Shown here: positions 11,101-22,859 of the stretch, piece by piece
Numbering within the stretch: the first letter of the stretch is position 1
Layout: each line of letters starts with the position of its first letter
Source: Tetragonia tetragonoides
Lineage: Eukaryota > Streptophyta > Magnoliopsida > Caryophyllales > Aizoaceae
NCBI GenBank assembly: GCA_038025085.1
Contig: CM076141.1
Location: 14,634,001-14,698,000, forward strand
DNA length: 64,000 nt
Reading direction: 5' to 3'
The notes under the pieces: generated by a model
Database searches by the model: none
What the model saw: only the letters and a program-made list of their open reading frames with translations
Told to the model about the DNA's origin: nothing
Position numbers and translations under genes: made by a program

Positions 11101-12564
11101 TACATTATTATCAGTGCTACTTACATTGACAAACTTAACAAAAGTTATACAATGTTTCAAACTCATCGTCTACAAAGGGCTGGAGGTCAAAATACATAAA
11201 TCCTACAATACTAGCAAAAGTAAAAAACTATGTTGCAGATTCTCCTAACAAAACATTAGAGTAACAGCAAAAGTAACCCTAAATTCTCATACAAGTGACC
11301 CTAAATTTTCATACAAGTGACCCAAAATGTGTTACAATCATCCCAAATTATGTCAAGTAAAAGTAATCATTACAGAATCAAATGTTTTGGATCTACCTAC
11401 ATCCCAAATATTAATCGCGGTCCTTCTCTATTAGTTTTTTTTCTTTCTATAGAACTAACTCTTTTGCTGGTTTGCTCCAGAAGCAAAATCAGAGTCAAAG
11501 AAATCCCCCTAGATCTTGCAAAGATGTTCTTGAATAATTTTCTTTCGTAGATGGCTGTAGTGGTAGGTGTACAAAGATCACAGATACAAAGGGAGCAGAA
11601 TGTGCGCACGTTGACAGAATACAACTGGGTATTACTCTGTGAATGCCAGGATGCACACAAGCATAATTCCCTCAAATTACTGGCTTTCGATCCACAAACA
11701 GTGGTAATACATAACCAAGGCATCCATATGCTTACTAAATTTACACACACTGTTATCTAAGTTGCATACAACATTATAAAGGGATCCAAGAAAGCAATGT
11801 TTAGAAGACACACATGAGAAAAAGAAAGCAATGTCAAGCTATCAAGGACTTCAGTATGCAATTTCAGCCTTTCCTCAAATTTCATAAGTTAAAAGTGAAC
11901 TCCTACATTTGATTAAGTTACCCATTACATAACATAAAGTGACCCTTACAACCTACTATTTTAGATCAGATGAACTACACTAAATCTTGGAATCCTTAAA
12001 GTGACCCCTAATTCTTATAATAAACAGATTGACAAAATCCACCATCACATTATCAAATCTCGAGTCCATTGGCATTTCAGTGTAAACACCAAAAAAATAC
12101 AGTAAGGGATAGAAAGCAAGCATCCATCAATTCAAATGCCATGGCCATAACCATCAGCAGCACCTCACCATCCCATACCCAACCACTACCTCACAAATCA
12201 GCAATTCAATGAAAAAAAAACACAACTATCCTATTATTTCTCAATTGAAGTTCATAGAAGCAAACCCTAAATTAGCAAATTTTCCACCAACTGATCACAA
12301 TAACAATAGATGTGGAGAATTAAAATTCAAACTCAAGCAAAAACAATTAAGAAGCAAAAAGTAAAATAACAACATTAGACCTTTGGTAATTTCATGCTCT
12401 GAAGCTTGAAAACTCGTTCATTGAACACGAATTCCAAACTTATGGCGTTTAACTGGAAACCATAGAAATTGTAACATCGAACAAAAGAGCGAACAGGAGG
12501 AATCCAGAAATTGTGAAATTTGATGGTGAGAGAGAGGAGAGAGAGAAAGGGAGGGAGAGGGAGA

Positions 12565-12596
<32 letters not shown>

Positions 12597-12889
12597 CGTA
12601 TGAGAAGTTGAGAACTTCTCATTGAGAAGTTAACACTGTTACAAAGCGCGAGAGAGAGGAGGAGGAGGAGAGAGAAAATGAGATATGTGATTGGAAGAGA
12701 GAAAACCAAGCTAGATGAAAAAGAAATTTGCGGGTAATTCATTAATTGCACAGGATTATTCTAAGTCGTCGGATCCGCACAATTGAACGCTCACGATCCC
12801 TTCTCAGGCACAATGAAACGTGCCAAGTAGGCGAGAATTTTAAGAACGCGTCACCTAAGCGAAGATAAAGACACAAATTTAACTGGTGT

Positions 12890-13348
12890 AAAACGTTTAG
12901 GACTCTTAGAATCCCTACTGGTTAGGATTCTTGAGTTGTGATAGACCTCTAGAGTTTTGTAAGAGTTATACTAGAACTTTGTCAAATTTGAAATCAAATA
13001 TAACTTTTTCTACACATCTCAAAAAATAATAACTTTTATACCATCAAATTCGCATCGAAAAATCCTTTAGAACGAGATGCATATACAATATGTATAATAA
13101 ACATGTAAGATTGCAGGTATATGTTGGATCCCGTAAATGAGTAAAAAATAATCATAATATTAACAATAAAATTAAGGTTCAAAATAAAAAAAAAAATTGA
13201 GCAAATATCTTTAGCCACCTAAGCGATATTTTTAAGAGCATGCCAGATAAGAGAGAATATTAAACAATAAAAATTAAAGTAACACATACTTTGAAAAAAA
13301 AATAGAAATAGAAACAAGAAAAAAAAAAGATTTTTCACACGTTAGTAA

Positions 13349-13417
<69 letters not shown>

Positions 13418-14070
13418 AAGTTGCATTGTAATAAAGTTTCGGATAATGAAGAAAAGAGATTGAATTGTGCTAAATAGTTAGAGGTTTATTGGCGTCATAA
13501 CTATTTTGTCTTTGTCTAGTATTCAAGCTCGAATATAACTATCCTACACATCTTTAAAAATAATAATATTTACACCATCATAATCATATCGAAAAGTACT
13601 TCGAAATGAGATGCATTTATATATAATATGTTTACAATAAACGTGTAAGATTGTGTTACAATATTAATTTCAGCAAATAAATTTTAATATATGATATTTA
13701 CTATTAAAAAGAAAAACGAAAACAACAAAACATATAAATTTGAACGCGTGCATCCCATGTGCATCGATCCATATAGGAATGATCTAAGCATGCAATTAAA
13801 TAATAAATAAATAAAGGTTAGGAAATAAAAGATAAAGCTTGAGTTGTGATAGACCTCTTGAGTTTTATAGGAGTTATATTATATCTCTCTTAAATATTTA
13901 TAAAATCAAATATAACTTTTTCTACATGTCTAAAAAAGTAATCTTTTAAATCATCATATTCACATCAAAACCTTAAAACGATATACATTTACAATATGTA
14001 TAAGAAACATGTAAGATTGGCTTGAAAATAAATTTGAGCAAATAAATTTTAAGTACGTGCATAACACAAT
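12890..14070. repeat. AT-rich dispersed repeat, three successive copies
   Basis: Copies at about 12890-13130, 13500-13680 and 13840-14040 share ordered words: GAGTTGTGATAGACCTCT, a TTTTTCTACA-ATCT stretch, ACCATCA-ATTC-CATCGAAAA, AACGAGATGCAT-TACAATATGT and AAACATGTAAGATTG. A fourth copy is at 20.80-21.06 kb, and the tandem array at 19-20.7 kb holds related words (AAATGAGATACATATG). No coding potential was seen. Confidence 0.7.
13350..13414. repeat. (TA)n microsatellite
   Basis: About 32 uninterrupted TA dinucleotides. Confidence 0.95.
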
Positions 14071-14243
14071 TTTGATTACTAAGTTTCATCACCTAAACAA
14101 TTTGTCTCAACAAAAAAACTTAAAAGCAATCCACATAAGCCAGAAATATATTTTAGAATATTAATTGAAAGAAAAAATAAAAGTGGAGAGTGTGATATAT
14201 GCCTCTTCTCATGTTCACATTTCACCTTTTATTAATCTGCCTC

Positions 14244-15697
14244 TGTTGGACCATGATTGTTTTGATGATGACAAACTAAATTAAGTTAAATAAAATATAA
14301 TACATGTTAGTTGAACTATTGGTTTAATATATTGAAGTTACTAATGTGTTTATACAAGCTTGTAGATTAGTTCATATTGATAGGTTGAAGCATGAAGTTG
14401 CTACACAACAATGGAGATGACAATAAAGCTTGAAGACTTATGAAGCTCTATATTTTAATGGTTATATTTATTAGAGTTCATTTGTTAAAGTTCTTAAAGA
14501 TGAATTTAATTTGATTAATTAATTAGTTGGGCAAACTAAATAAATGATTTGAGAGATACGTTCTTATATTGAGAAACGTGACAATGGAGTATTCCTTATG
14601 TGAGACGTTACCTATTGGGAGACTACAGTTTACACGAGCATTTAGTATTTCCTAAAAGATTATTATTTTGGTAAAAATATACTATTTACTAGATAATATT
14701 TTTACTTGAGAATATATTGATCTTTTATATAGAAAATATGTCTCTTACATATGGGAAGATTTTATTTTTGAAATATTCAGATTTTATTATATGTTAAATT
14801 GTGACCGAAAATATTAGATATTTTCCTAGTGGAAACTTGTCTATTATTTGGTAATATATTATCTTGATAAAAAAGATATTATTTGGTCAATATTGTGTTG
14901 AAATTCCTACTGTTTTGATATATATATTTTGGGATATTTATTTTTGATATCTTTGAGTTCAAAAAGTATTATTTACAAAGATATTATTTTAAGGTGAAAT
15001 AAAAATCCGAATTTCAGTTTTATTTTCGGAAAACCTATTTACCTATATATAGGGGAGTTTAAGTTCGCGATTTTATAACCCCTAAGTGTTCATATTTTCA
15101 GAAAGGATTATTTTGAGAGAACACTAAAGTTTGCCTAAGTAATTAAAGGATCATATTAACAACTTCTAAAAGAGCTATAGAACTAATTGTACCTTACGTT
15201 TTTGAGAGGTTGAGAGGTAAACAATATTCCTTAGAGTTGAGGATAACTTGGATTAGTATCCAAGGGGTTAGGCTTAGATCAGAGTAATTGGGTCTAAGTT
15301 CGTTTGGCTTGAATCAGAGTAATTGGGTTCGAGTTCGTGACTTCAATCAGAGTAATTGGGTTGGAGTGAGTTGGGTTGAACCAGAGTCGGTTTGGTCGAG
15401 TTGTACTACTGATTAATGAGAAGTAGTCATTGAAAGTCCTTCGGGCCGTGGTTTTTCATCCTTTGTAGTTTCAAAGGGTTTTCCACGTAAAATCGTGAGT
15501 GCTTTCATTATTGCTTCTATTTGTTTATTAGCTTTATCTAACGTTGCTTTTTGTTTCCGTATACGTTCCTTAAGTCAACGTTCCTTAAAGTTAGTAACAA
15601 TCCAAAAGTAAAACATTTGTTCTAAATAGTTTAAATTCCGCAAAAAGTCTTAGAACACAATTCATCCCCCCTCTTGTGTTCTACCGTGCTACTAACA
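14244..15697 (+). repeat. 5' LTR of the Copia element (1454 bp)
   Basis: It begins TGTTGGACC and ends CTACTAACA (perfect TGTT...AACA termini), directly followed by the primer-binding site. A likely TATA box (TATATATA) is at 15044-15051. No second LTR is present for comparison. Confidence 0.85.
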
Positions 15698-15698
15698 A

Positions 15699-15711
15699 TT
15701 GGTATCAGAGC
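15699..15711 (+). promoter_or_regulatory. Primer-binding site, tRNA-Met type
   Basis: TTGGTATCAGAGC lies one base after the LTR. This is the usual plant Copia primer-binding sequence complementary to initiator methionine tRNA. Confidence 0.9.
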
Positions 15712-15746
15712 AGGTTTCTCTTAAGAACAGGTTAACGCTTGGAGAG

Positions 15747-18415
15747 ATGTCGATCATGGACACGGTACCACAATACATCTGGGAAGGTCAATCTACTGTG
15801 GGGCCACCTTACTTTGATGGTGAGAACTTTAGTTGGTGGAAAAACAAAATGCAAATCTATCTGATATCCAAAGATTATCAGGTATGGCTAGTTACTAGAG
15901 ATGGACCATTTGCTATCACCAAAACTGACGCAGAAGGTAAGGTAAGTTTAAAACTTGAAAAAGAATGGTCTGAACAAGATATCATAAAAGTAGAGAAAAA
16001 TGCTAAAGCTATGCGTGTACTGTATTGTGCCTTAAGACCAAATGAGTTTAATAGAATTTCTTCTTGTACTACTGCTAAACAAATTTGGGATACTCTTAAT
16101 ATTGCTCATGAAGGAACGAGCCAAGTTAAACAATCTAAAATTTATTTACTTGTTCAAAAATATGAAACTTTTGCTATGGTAGATGGTGAATCAATTAAAG
16201 AAATGTTTACTCGCTTTACTACTATTATTAATAGACTAACTGTACTTGGTAGAGCATACAATATAGAGGACCAAATCAGAAAGGTGTTAAGAAGTCTTTC
16301 ACCTAGATGGGATATTAAAGTGACAACAATTCTAGAATCAAAGGATCTATCGAGATATTCCTTAGAACAGTTGATGGGGTCGTTACTTACACATGAGATG
16401 TCACTTGACCAACGTTCCGATTAATTATCAAAGAAGAAAGGACTAGCTCTTAAAGCCAAAGATGATGATGATAGTGATTCCGATCTAGATGTGGAGGAAC
16501 TCGCAGTATTTGCTCAAAAATTCAAAAAGTTTTTGAGGAACAAAAATTCTAAGAAAAACTACACGAAAGGTAAGAATCCTTCTTCTAGTAATAAACAAGT
16601 TTCTACTGATGGAAATTGTCATAAATGCAGAAAGCCAGGACATTGGATTAAGGATTGTCCACTATGGGAAATCGAGAAGAAGGAGAAGAAAGCATCTTTT
16701 AGAAAGGAACTCTAAAAGACTATGGTTGCAATATGGGGAAACGAAGAAGATGAAGATGACGATGACGAGGAGGAACATGACCCTATAGAAGCAACTTTCG
16801 CAATGATTGCACAAACAGACTCTGAATCTGATAGTGATGAAGATGAAAGCCTTGGGGTAACATTCTCTAAAGTTAGAGATAAGTTGAATGATTTTTCAAA
16901 GACTAAGCTATGTAAAATTCTTGATATGTTTATGATTGATGCTCAAGAATACTATGTTAAATCGAATCATGAACTTAAGGAACTTGAGCTTGCTAATACT
17001 ACTCTTGAAAATGATAACTTAGATCTTAAACTTGAGAACATGGCCTTAAATGAAGAAAAAGAAAACCTAAGAAACAAGGCTAAGGAATTTGAGGAACAAG
17101 CTAAGACATGTTCCCTTGAATTACAAAAACAAAAATTCAAGAATACTTTTGTTAAAGAATCCCAACCTTCTACTTTTGCTATAGACTATTCCCCTGACTT
17201 AGAGACTACTAGAAACGAACTCAATGCTCTAAGAAAGGAAAACTCTACCCTTAGGAACAAATTGAATAAGTTTGAAAAGGAGGTTAGGAATATGGCTAAA
17301 GATAATGACAATTAGTTTAAGGGACAACAATCTTTTAATATGTTGATTAAGCAAGCTAGAAACTCAAACAAAAATGGCATAGGATTCGTGAACAAAAAGA
17401 AAAATGTTTGGTATAAGAAGTCCATATATGTTGATCTACCTGAACATAGAATTTGCATGCATTATGGATTAATTGGGCATTATATTTATGATTGTTCCTT
17501 ACACAAGCGTTCCTATGAAAGAAACAATGCCATTGTGAGACAAGTATGGGTTAGAAAAGATTCATAGAATAATGTTACTAACCTAAAAGGACCCAAACTA
17601 GTTTGGGTTCCTAAAATCAGAAATTGATTAATATTGCAGGCTAAAGTGGGGGGTAGCAACCTATGGTTTTTGGATAGTGGTTGCTCGAGACATATGACTG
17701 GAGACATCAATAATTTCCTCTCACTACAAGCCTTTGAAAGAGGTTCTGTGACTCTTGGAGACGACAAGAAAGGCCAAATTGTCGATGTAGGTAAAGTTGG
17801 TAAGTCAGAAGCCCATGTTATTGAAAATGTATTTTTGGTCAATGGTTTAAAATATAATTTACTTAGTATCTCCCAACTCTGTAATAGGGGGAACAAAGTT
17901 GAATTTAACTCTCGTTCTTGTAAAGCTGTGAAGGAAAGTACAGGTGAAACTATATTACACGGGAAACGTTTCAATAATGTTTACAAAGTTAATTTACATG
18001 CAATTCCGGAAAATAGTTTGACTTGTATGAGTGTCAAAGAGAACGATTCTTTATTATGGCATAAGAGACTTGGACATGTTAATTTAAATTTATTGAATAA
18101 GCTTTGTTCCCAAGAATTAGTCACTGGACTACCTAACTGTATGTTTGAATTGTAACGAGTCTCTGATTCATGCGCAAAAAGTAAACATGTTCGATCTTCG
18201 TTTAAGTTGAAGAATATGGTAAGTACTTCTAAACCTCTAGAATTGATTCATGTTGATTTATGTGGTCCAATGCGTATTACTAGTAGAGGTGGAAGTAAGT
18301 ATGTTTTTGTTATTGTTGATGATTATTCGATATTTACATAGACATTATTTCTTGCTTCGAAAGAAGATTGTTTTGATGAGTTTCTTATATTTATTAAGAG
18401 AGTTCAGAAAAAATT
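15747..18415 (+). pseudogene. Copia gag-pol frame interrupted by stop codons
   Basis: The first sensible ATG is at 15747 (MSIMDTVPQYIW). One reading frame can be followed to 18415 with stops at about 16422, 16713, 17313, 17565, 17625, 18153 and 18340, and no frameshift seen. Order: UBN2-type gag (to 16424), CCHC zinc knuckle CHKCRKPGHWIKDC (16618-16659), an acidic then coiled-coil-like segment (16722-17315), a second Cys-His motif CMHYGLIGHYIYDC (about 17455-17496), protease active site WFLDSGCSRHMTGD (about 17664-17705), GAG-pre-integrase LLWHKRLGHVNL (about 18052-18088), and the integrase start HVDLCGPM..VDDYS (about 18250-18335). The last stop replaces the Trp normally found in the FTW motif. 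Confidence 0.85.
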
Positions 18416-18441
18416 TGGACGGAAACTAAACTCCGTCTGGC

Positions 18442-18443
<2 letters not shown>

Positions 18444-18523
<80 letters not shown>
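18444..18523. repeat. (TA)n microsatellite
   Basis: About 40 TA units at the breakpoint between the Copia body and a palindromic MITE. Confidence 0.95.
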
Positions 18524-18526
<3 letters not shown>

Positions 18527-18842
18527 GAAAAATTGCAAAAACGGTATCTAAGGTTTAAGCTAATTACAAAAAGGGTACTCGTGTTTTACCTAATAGCAAT
18601 TAGGGTACCTGTAGTTTGAATTCCGTCACAAACTCAGTGTTTCGCCAGACGGAGTTTAGTTTCCGTCCAAATTTTTCACGTGCATCACGTGAAAAATTTG
18701 GACGGAAACTAAACTCCGTCTGGCAAAACACTGAGTTTGTGACGGAATTCAAACTACAGGTACCCTAATTGCTATTAGGTAAAACACAGGTACCCTTTTT
18801 GTAATTAGCTCAAACCTCAGGTACTGTTTTTGCAATTTTTCC
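18524..18842. mobile_element. Palindromic MITE (near-complete foldback)
   Basis: Two arms of about 155 bp are inverted copies separated by only a few bases near 18682 (TTTTTCACGTGCATCACGTG). The outer ends are GAGGAAAAATTGCAAAAAC on the left and its near reverse complement on the right. TA-repeat flanks on both sides could include a TATATATA target duplication. A partial third arm (TTTGGACGGAAACTAAACTC, about 18415-18443) lies left of the (TA)n tract. The TIR type suggests a MULE-derived MITE. Confidence 0.8.
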
Positions 18843-18849
18843 TATATAT

Positions 18850-20757
18850 AAAGTTGAGTCAATTACGTGTGTGCACGCCACGTAGGACGTCACGCAAGCG
18901 CATATATTGGTGTGAGGATGACACGTAAGATGCCACGCAAGCGCTAAATTCATGTGGTGATGACATGTATGTCGCCACCTAAGCCACCCATCCAAGTGGG
19001 TCATTATTAATGCATGATCAATATTTGACTTCATAAATACACCATTATATAATTATTATAATATTATTTAAATTATAAATTAAAATAAATTTTTTTACTC
19101 AATTTTAAAAATTATAATTTTTACTCTATTAGATCAGGTTCAGAAAATAGTTCAAAATGAGATACATATGTACTATGTCCTATAAAGTTGGGTTCTTTTT
19201 TGTGTGGGGATGATATGATGTGGGACGTCATATGGGAGGGATATGTTCGTGTGCAGATAACACTTAGTTGCCACATCATATATATATACACACACACACT
19301 TGGTACGCTAACTAGGCGGGTCAAGTTGGTGTTGTCATGACATATATGCGCCACGTAAAAGATGTAGTTCATGGGATCTGACACATAAGTCACCACCTAA
19401 GCAACTCATATATATGTGTCATGCATTTATTCATCATCACCATTGCCTTCATTAATACAGCATAATATTTTTCAAAGCATATTTGTTCAAAGTATATAAT
19501 AAAATAACTTTTGTTACGCAACTTGAACATTTATAACTTTTACTTCATTGGATCTGAATCGAAAAATAGTTCGAAATGAGATACATATGTCATATATTTG
19601 ATTCTAATATAAAGTTAGGTATTTTTCTACGATACGTAGGACGACACAAAAGAGTGTCATGCTGGTGTAGAGATGACACATAGGCGCCACATAATAGATC
19701 ATATTCGTGTGTAGCTGACACGTAAGTATGTAGCCACATAACTTGGTCTTTATTCGTGTGGTGACGACACGGGTATGCATACCCTTGTGAGCCACATCGT
19801 GTGGGGTTGACACGTAAACTGCCACGTAAGAGGGTCATGTTCATGTTGGATTGACACATAAGCCGTCAAGCAAGCAAATCATCCAAGTGTCACACGCATT
19901 AATGCATCCTCATTAATTACATGACTTAGTTAAAATCACATATTCTACTTATTAGCTTATTGTTCAAAGTATAATCTAATTTAACTTTTGTTACGCAATT
20001 TAAAAAATATATGTCTTACTTAATTAGATCAGAGTTAAAAAGTACTTCTAAATGAGATATATATGTTATATATTTGACCTACTTACTTAAAGTTCGATCC
20101 GTTTTGTGTGTGGAGGATAGAGAAGACATCAATTAAGTCACCCATATTCGTGTGGAGTTTATATACGTATGATTGTCGACTAAGAAACATGCATGTCTCA
20201 TCCAATAATGCATCCTCATCAATTACCTGAGTTATAATAATGAAATATCACACTTGATTTTTGATAACTTATTATTCAAACCGAGATATATATGTCCTAT
20301 ATTTGACTCTAATATAAAATTAGGTCTTTTCTATGACACGTAGGATGCCAAATAAGAGCACCATGTTGGTGTAGAGATGACACATAGGCACCATGTAAGA
20401 GGTCATATTCGTGTGGAGTTGACACCTAAGTTGCCACATATATAATTGGGTCATTATTTGTGTGGTGACGACACATGAATGCCACCCTTGCGAGCCACAT
20501 AGTGTGGGGTTGACATGTAAACTGGTACGTAGAAGAGCGATGTTCATGTTGGGTTGACACATAAGCCGTCACGCAAGCAAGTCATCCAAATGTCACACGC
20601 ATTAATGCATCATCATTACTTGATTTAATTAGTATCACATAATATACTCATTAACATATTGTTTAAATTATAATCTAAAATAACTTTTTTAACGCAATTT
20701 AAAAAATTATGATTCTTACGTAATTGATTAATCTCATTGAAATTATTTACGATAAAA
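18850..20757. repeat. Tandem array of ~320-470 bp units with ACACGTAAG/GCCAC sub-repeats
   Basis: About 4.5 units are delimited by ATTAATGCAT-type words near 19010, 19425, 19890, 20208 and 20602, and by GAGATACATATG-type words near 19154, 19576, 20053 and 20281. Each unit holds an AT-rich half and a half built of about 40 bp sub-repeats (GACACGTAAG-GCCAC-TAAG-GGTCAT-TTCGTGTGG). The short minus-strand ORFs (MCQSNMN..., MCQPNMN...) are by-products of the sub-repeats. Such arrays are common inside Helitrons and satellites, but no proven termini were found. Confidence 0.75.
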
Positions 20758-21070
20758 CTAGTATATATATAAAGGGTGCATTATTCGGGAGCAATGAGGC
20801 GGGCCACGTAGGTGTAAAACATTTAGGAGTCTTAGATAATGACAAAAAGAACTAGCCTAAAATGTTTAGGAGTCCTACAATCCTTACAGTTTAGGATTTT
20901 TGAGAAGTTAATTTTCGTCAAATATTCAAAATCATATATAATATCTTCTATACATCTTAAAAAATAACAAAAATTACACCATCAGATTCGAATCAAAAAA
21001 TACTTCAAAACGAGATGCATTTACAATATGTTTAGAATAATAAAGCGTGTCACCTAAGCAAAGAGCATAG
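20758..21070. repeat. Further copy of the 12.9-14.1 kb AT-rich repeat family
   Basis: It begins after AAAACTAGTATATATATAAAG. It shares GTGTAAAAC-TTTAGGA-TCTTAGA, ACACCATCAGATTC, and AACGAGATGCATTTACAATATG with the copies at 12.9-14.1 kb. Confidence 0.65.
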
Positions 21071-22480
21071 AAAACGCCACCTAAGTGTAGTAAAAATAAT
21101 AAATTATTAACAAAAGATAATAATAAAGTATGATAAATAAAAAACAATATGATAAGGTCACTGGTCATACACCTAAAGATAATCAGTCTTCTTCTAAAAA
21201 AAAAAAGATAATCACTCCAACCATCTTATTTTTTCATTTTTAGTAATATGAAAAATAGATCAAGTAAATCTTTCTTTGCCCAAAAAAAAAGAAGAAATGA
21301 ACGTTCATCCACTAATAAATAAAAGCATCGTACAATAGTTCGTAGGAGAATAGGAGTTAACTAATAAGAGTAAACACTAGAAAAAAAAGGAAAAAAATTG
21401 ATAGAGTTGGGCTGATACCAAAAACTAAAGAAAAGTGATAAAAAAAAGAAGGAACGTGTATTTTTTTTTGCAGCAAAATTGTAATTCTTATAGGAGACTC
21501 TACGATCTATAATTACCCTTCACGTTATTAGTATACTAACGGAAGACATATACTAAGGCCCTGTTATCTTCAACAGATCGGAATGATGCGGAACGGAACG
21601 AAACGACGCGGTGCAGATAATGGAAGAAAATGTGAGACAAAATGAAGTAGAGAATGCAAACGGAATTACGCGGAACGGAACGTAACGGAATACAGTATGA
21701 AATCGACAAAAAGAACATAGCCAAATCAGTTTAATCATTGCCTGGAAATTTTTTTAAGTGCTGTTTGAATGAGCATTGAACACTTGCCCTTATATGCCAA
21801 TCAAACTAAGATACTAATTACGCAAGTCCAGCTCATCTAAAATACCACAAGATATATAGGGCATAGAATGTTAGTGTGATAAAACTCTATCACTTGCTTA
21901 GAACAATTTTTAAGTATTTGGATCAACATTGAACACTTGCACTCTCACGTGTATATGAGACAATTAATCCCCCCAAACCTAATTTACAATACGTAGCTTA
22001 TTCATCAAAATGATCACATTGAATACTTAAAGATACTCGCTATCTTCGCCTAAAGGATTGAGGCCAAATAAACAATATGTTCCCAACAAACCAAATCAAT
22101 ACCCTTTCCCGCATTCGAACTATTTTATTAAAAAATGTTCCTCTTATTTTACTAATTGAGATTTTAAAGTCGACTTTTATTTTAACATATATAGACCTTT
22201 GAAATTATCGGCACCTTCACAAGTATGGAGAAACATAAACAAAAACATTTTTTATTTAAAATTCAAAATATTTGATTCCTTCAAAAAAAATTCAAAATAT
22301 TTGATAAACGAATCTAATCTTTCTTTGTTGTGGGGGAATTTGCAAATCTAATCTAATTTAATGTTCATTTATAAAGTATTAAGACATGCCACATAGTCCT
22401 ACAATTAACATAAGATATTAGGAAAAAAAGAAGAATAAATAATATAGAAAATTAAAAAAAGTAGACATTCCACATACTGC
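21071..22480. other. Gene-less AT-rich sequence
   Basis: No supported ORF. A short stretch near 21541-21700 carries repeated CGGAACGGAACG words after CCCTGTTATCTTCAACAG and looks like a fragment of a TIR element end. Confidence 0.4.
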
Positions 22481-22487
22481 ATGTCTT

Positions 22488-22790
22488 TTGTGGACTTAAT
22501 CCACTGTGGACCAAGTAATTTTGAGGGGTGGCTTCAGCTGAACTATGGGGTGACTCAGGTAAAGTACGGGGTGACTCCAGGTAAAGTAATTTTGAAGGGT
22601 GACTCCAGGTGAAGTAGGGGATAACTCCAGGTAAAGTAGGGGGTGACTCCAAGTGAAGTAGGGTGGTGCCAAGTATAAATTTGAGTGGTGGCTCTAGGTG
22701 AAATAGGAATGGCTCCCCTATTAGAGGGGGTGACTCTAGGTAAAGTAGGAGGTGACTCCAAGTATTGATCCACCATGGCCTAAGTCCACA
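22488..22790. repeat. Minisatellite (GGGTGACTCCAGGTAAAGTA) inside a small inverted-repeat element
   Basis: About ten degenerate 20-27 bp units of GGGGTGACTCCAGGTAAAGTA occupy 22535-22765. They are flanked by TGTGGACTTA-(A/G)-CCA-(C/T)GTGGA on the left (22488) and its inverted form on the right (to about 22790). The translations on the minus strand are repetitive (PPTLPGVTPYFTWSH) and not a credible gene. Confidence 0.75.
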
Positions 22791-22812
22791 CAAATTTTTA
22801 TATTCCACGTAA

Positions 22813-22841
22813 CCCGTGCATCGCACAGGCTTTAAAACTAG
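22813..22841 (+). mobile_element. Helitron 3' terminus
   Basis: CCCGTGCATCGCACAGG forms a short GC-rich hairpin, followed by CTTTAAAACTAG and then T. This is the classic Helitron 3' end (hairpin about 10 bp before CTRR, inserted before T). The minisatellite just upstream probably belongs to it. The 5' (TC...) end was not identified; it may lie anywhere to the left. Confidence 0.7.
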
Positions 22842-22859
22842 TAAACTAAAAACCACATA

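Larger units (their letters stand above)
8290..12830. mobile_element. Possible large non-autonomous element rich in GTGACCCC words
   Basis: No ORF of note lies in this 4.5 kb. The ends look alike in inverted orientation: GAGAAGTGATC..GATCC-ACG-CTAGAAAAATC near 8322-8372, and a roughly 65 percent similar stretch on the minus strand near 12755-12805. CT-repeats at 8489-8509 and 8598-8615 face GA-repeats at 12527-12595. At least 20 copies of AAGTGACCC(C/T) are spread in direct orientation between 9175 and 12005. Two tRNA-like sequences lie inside, facing each other. An alternative is a decayed gene promoter or intron region: at 8521-8590 a UTR-like stretch ends in ATGGCAAG followed by GT. Element status is inference. 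Confidence 0.3.
14244..18415 (+). mobile_element. 3'-truncated Ty1/Copia LTR retrotransposon
   Basis: The order is a 5' LTR (14244-15697), a primer-binding site, then a gag-pol reading frame (gag, zinc knuckles, protease, GAG-pre-integrase, start of integrase). It stops abruptly at about 18415, where a (TA)n tract and a palindromic MITE begin. Reverse transcriptase, RNase H and the 3' LTR are absent from the window. The gag and motif style resembles Tork/SIRE-like Copia (TNT1-type). The element cannot be autonomous. Confidence 0.9.

Noticed and set aside
12449..12751. 100-codon Ser/Leu/His-rich minus-strand ORF
   Set aside because: Arises from the GAGAGTGAGAGTGAGA tract; no recognisable domain.
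19590..20562. Repeated ORFs starting MCQSNMN/MCQPNMN
   Set aside because: By-products of the tandem sub-repeats; no start context, and each is interrupted differently.
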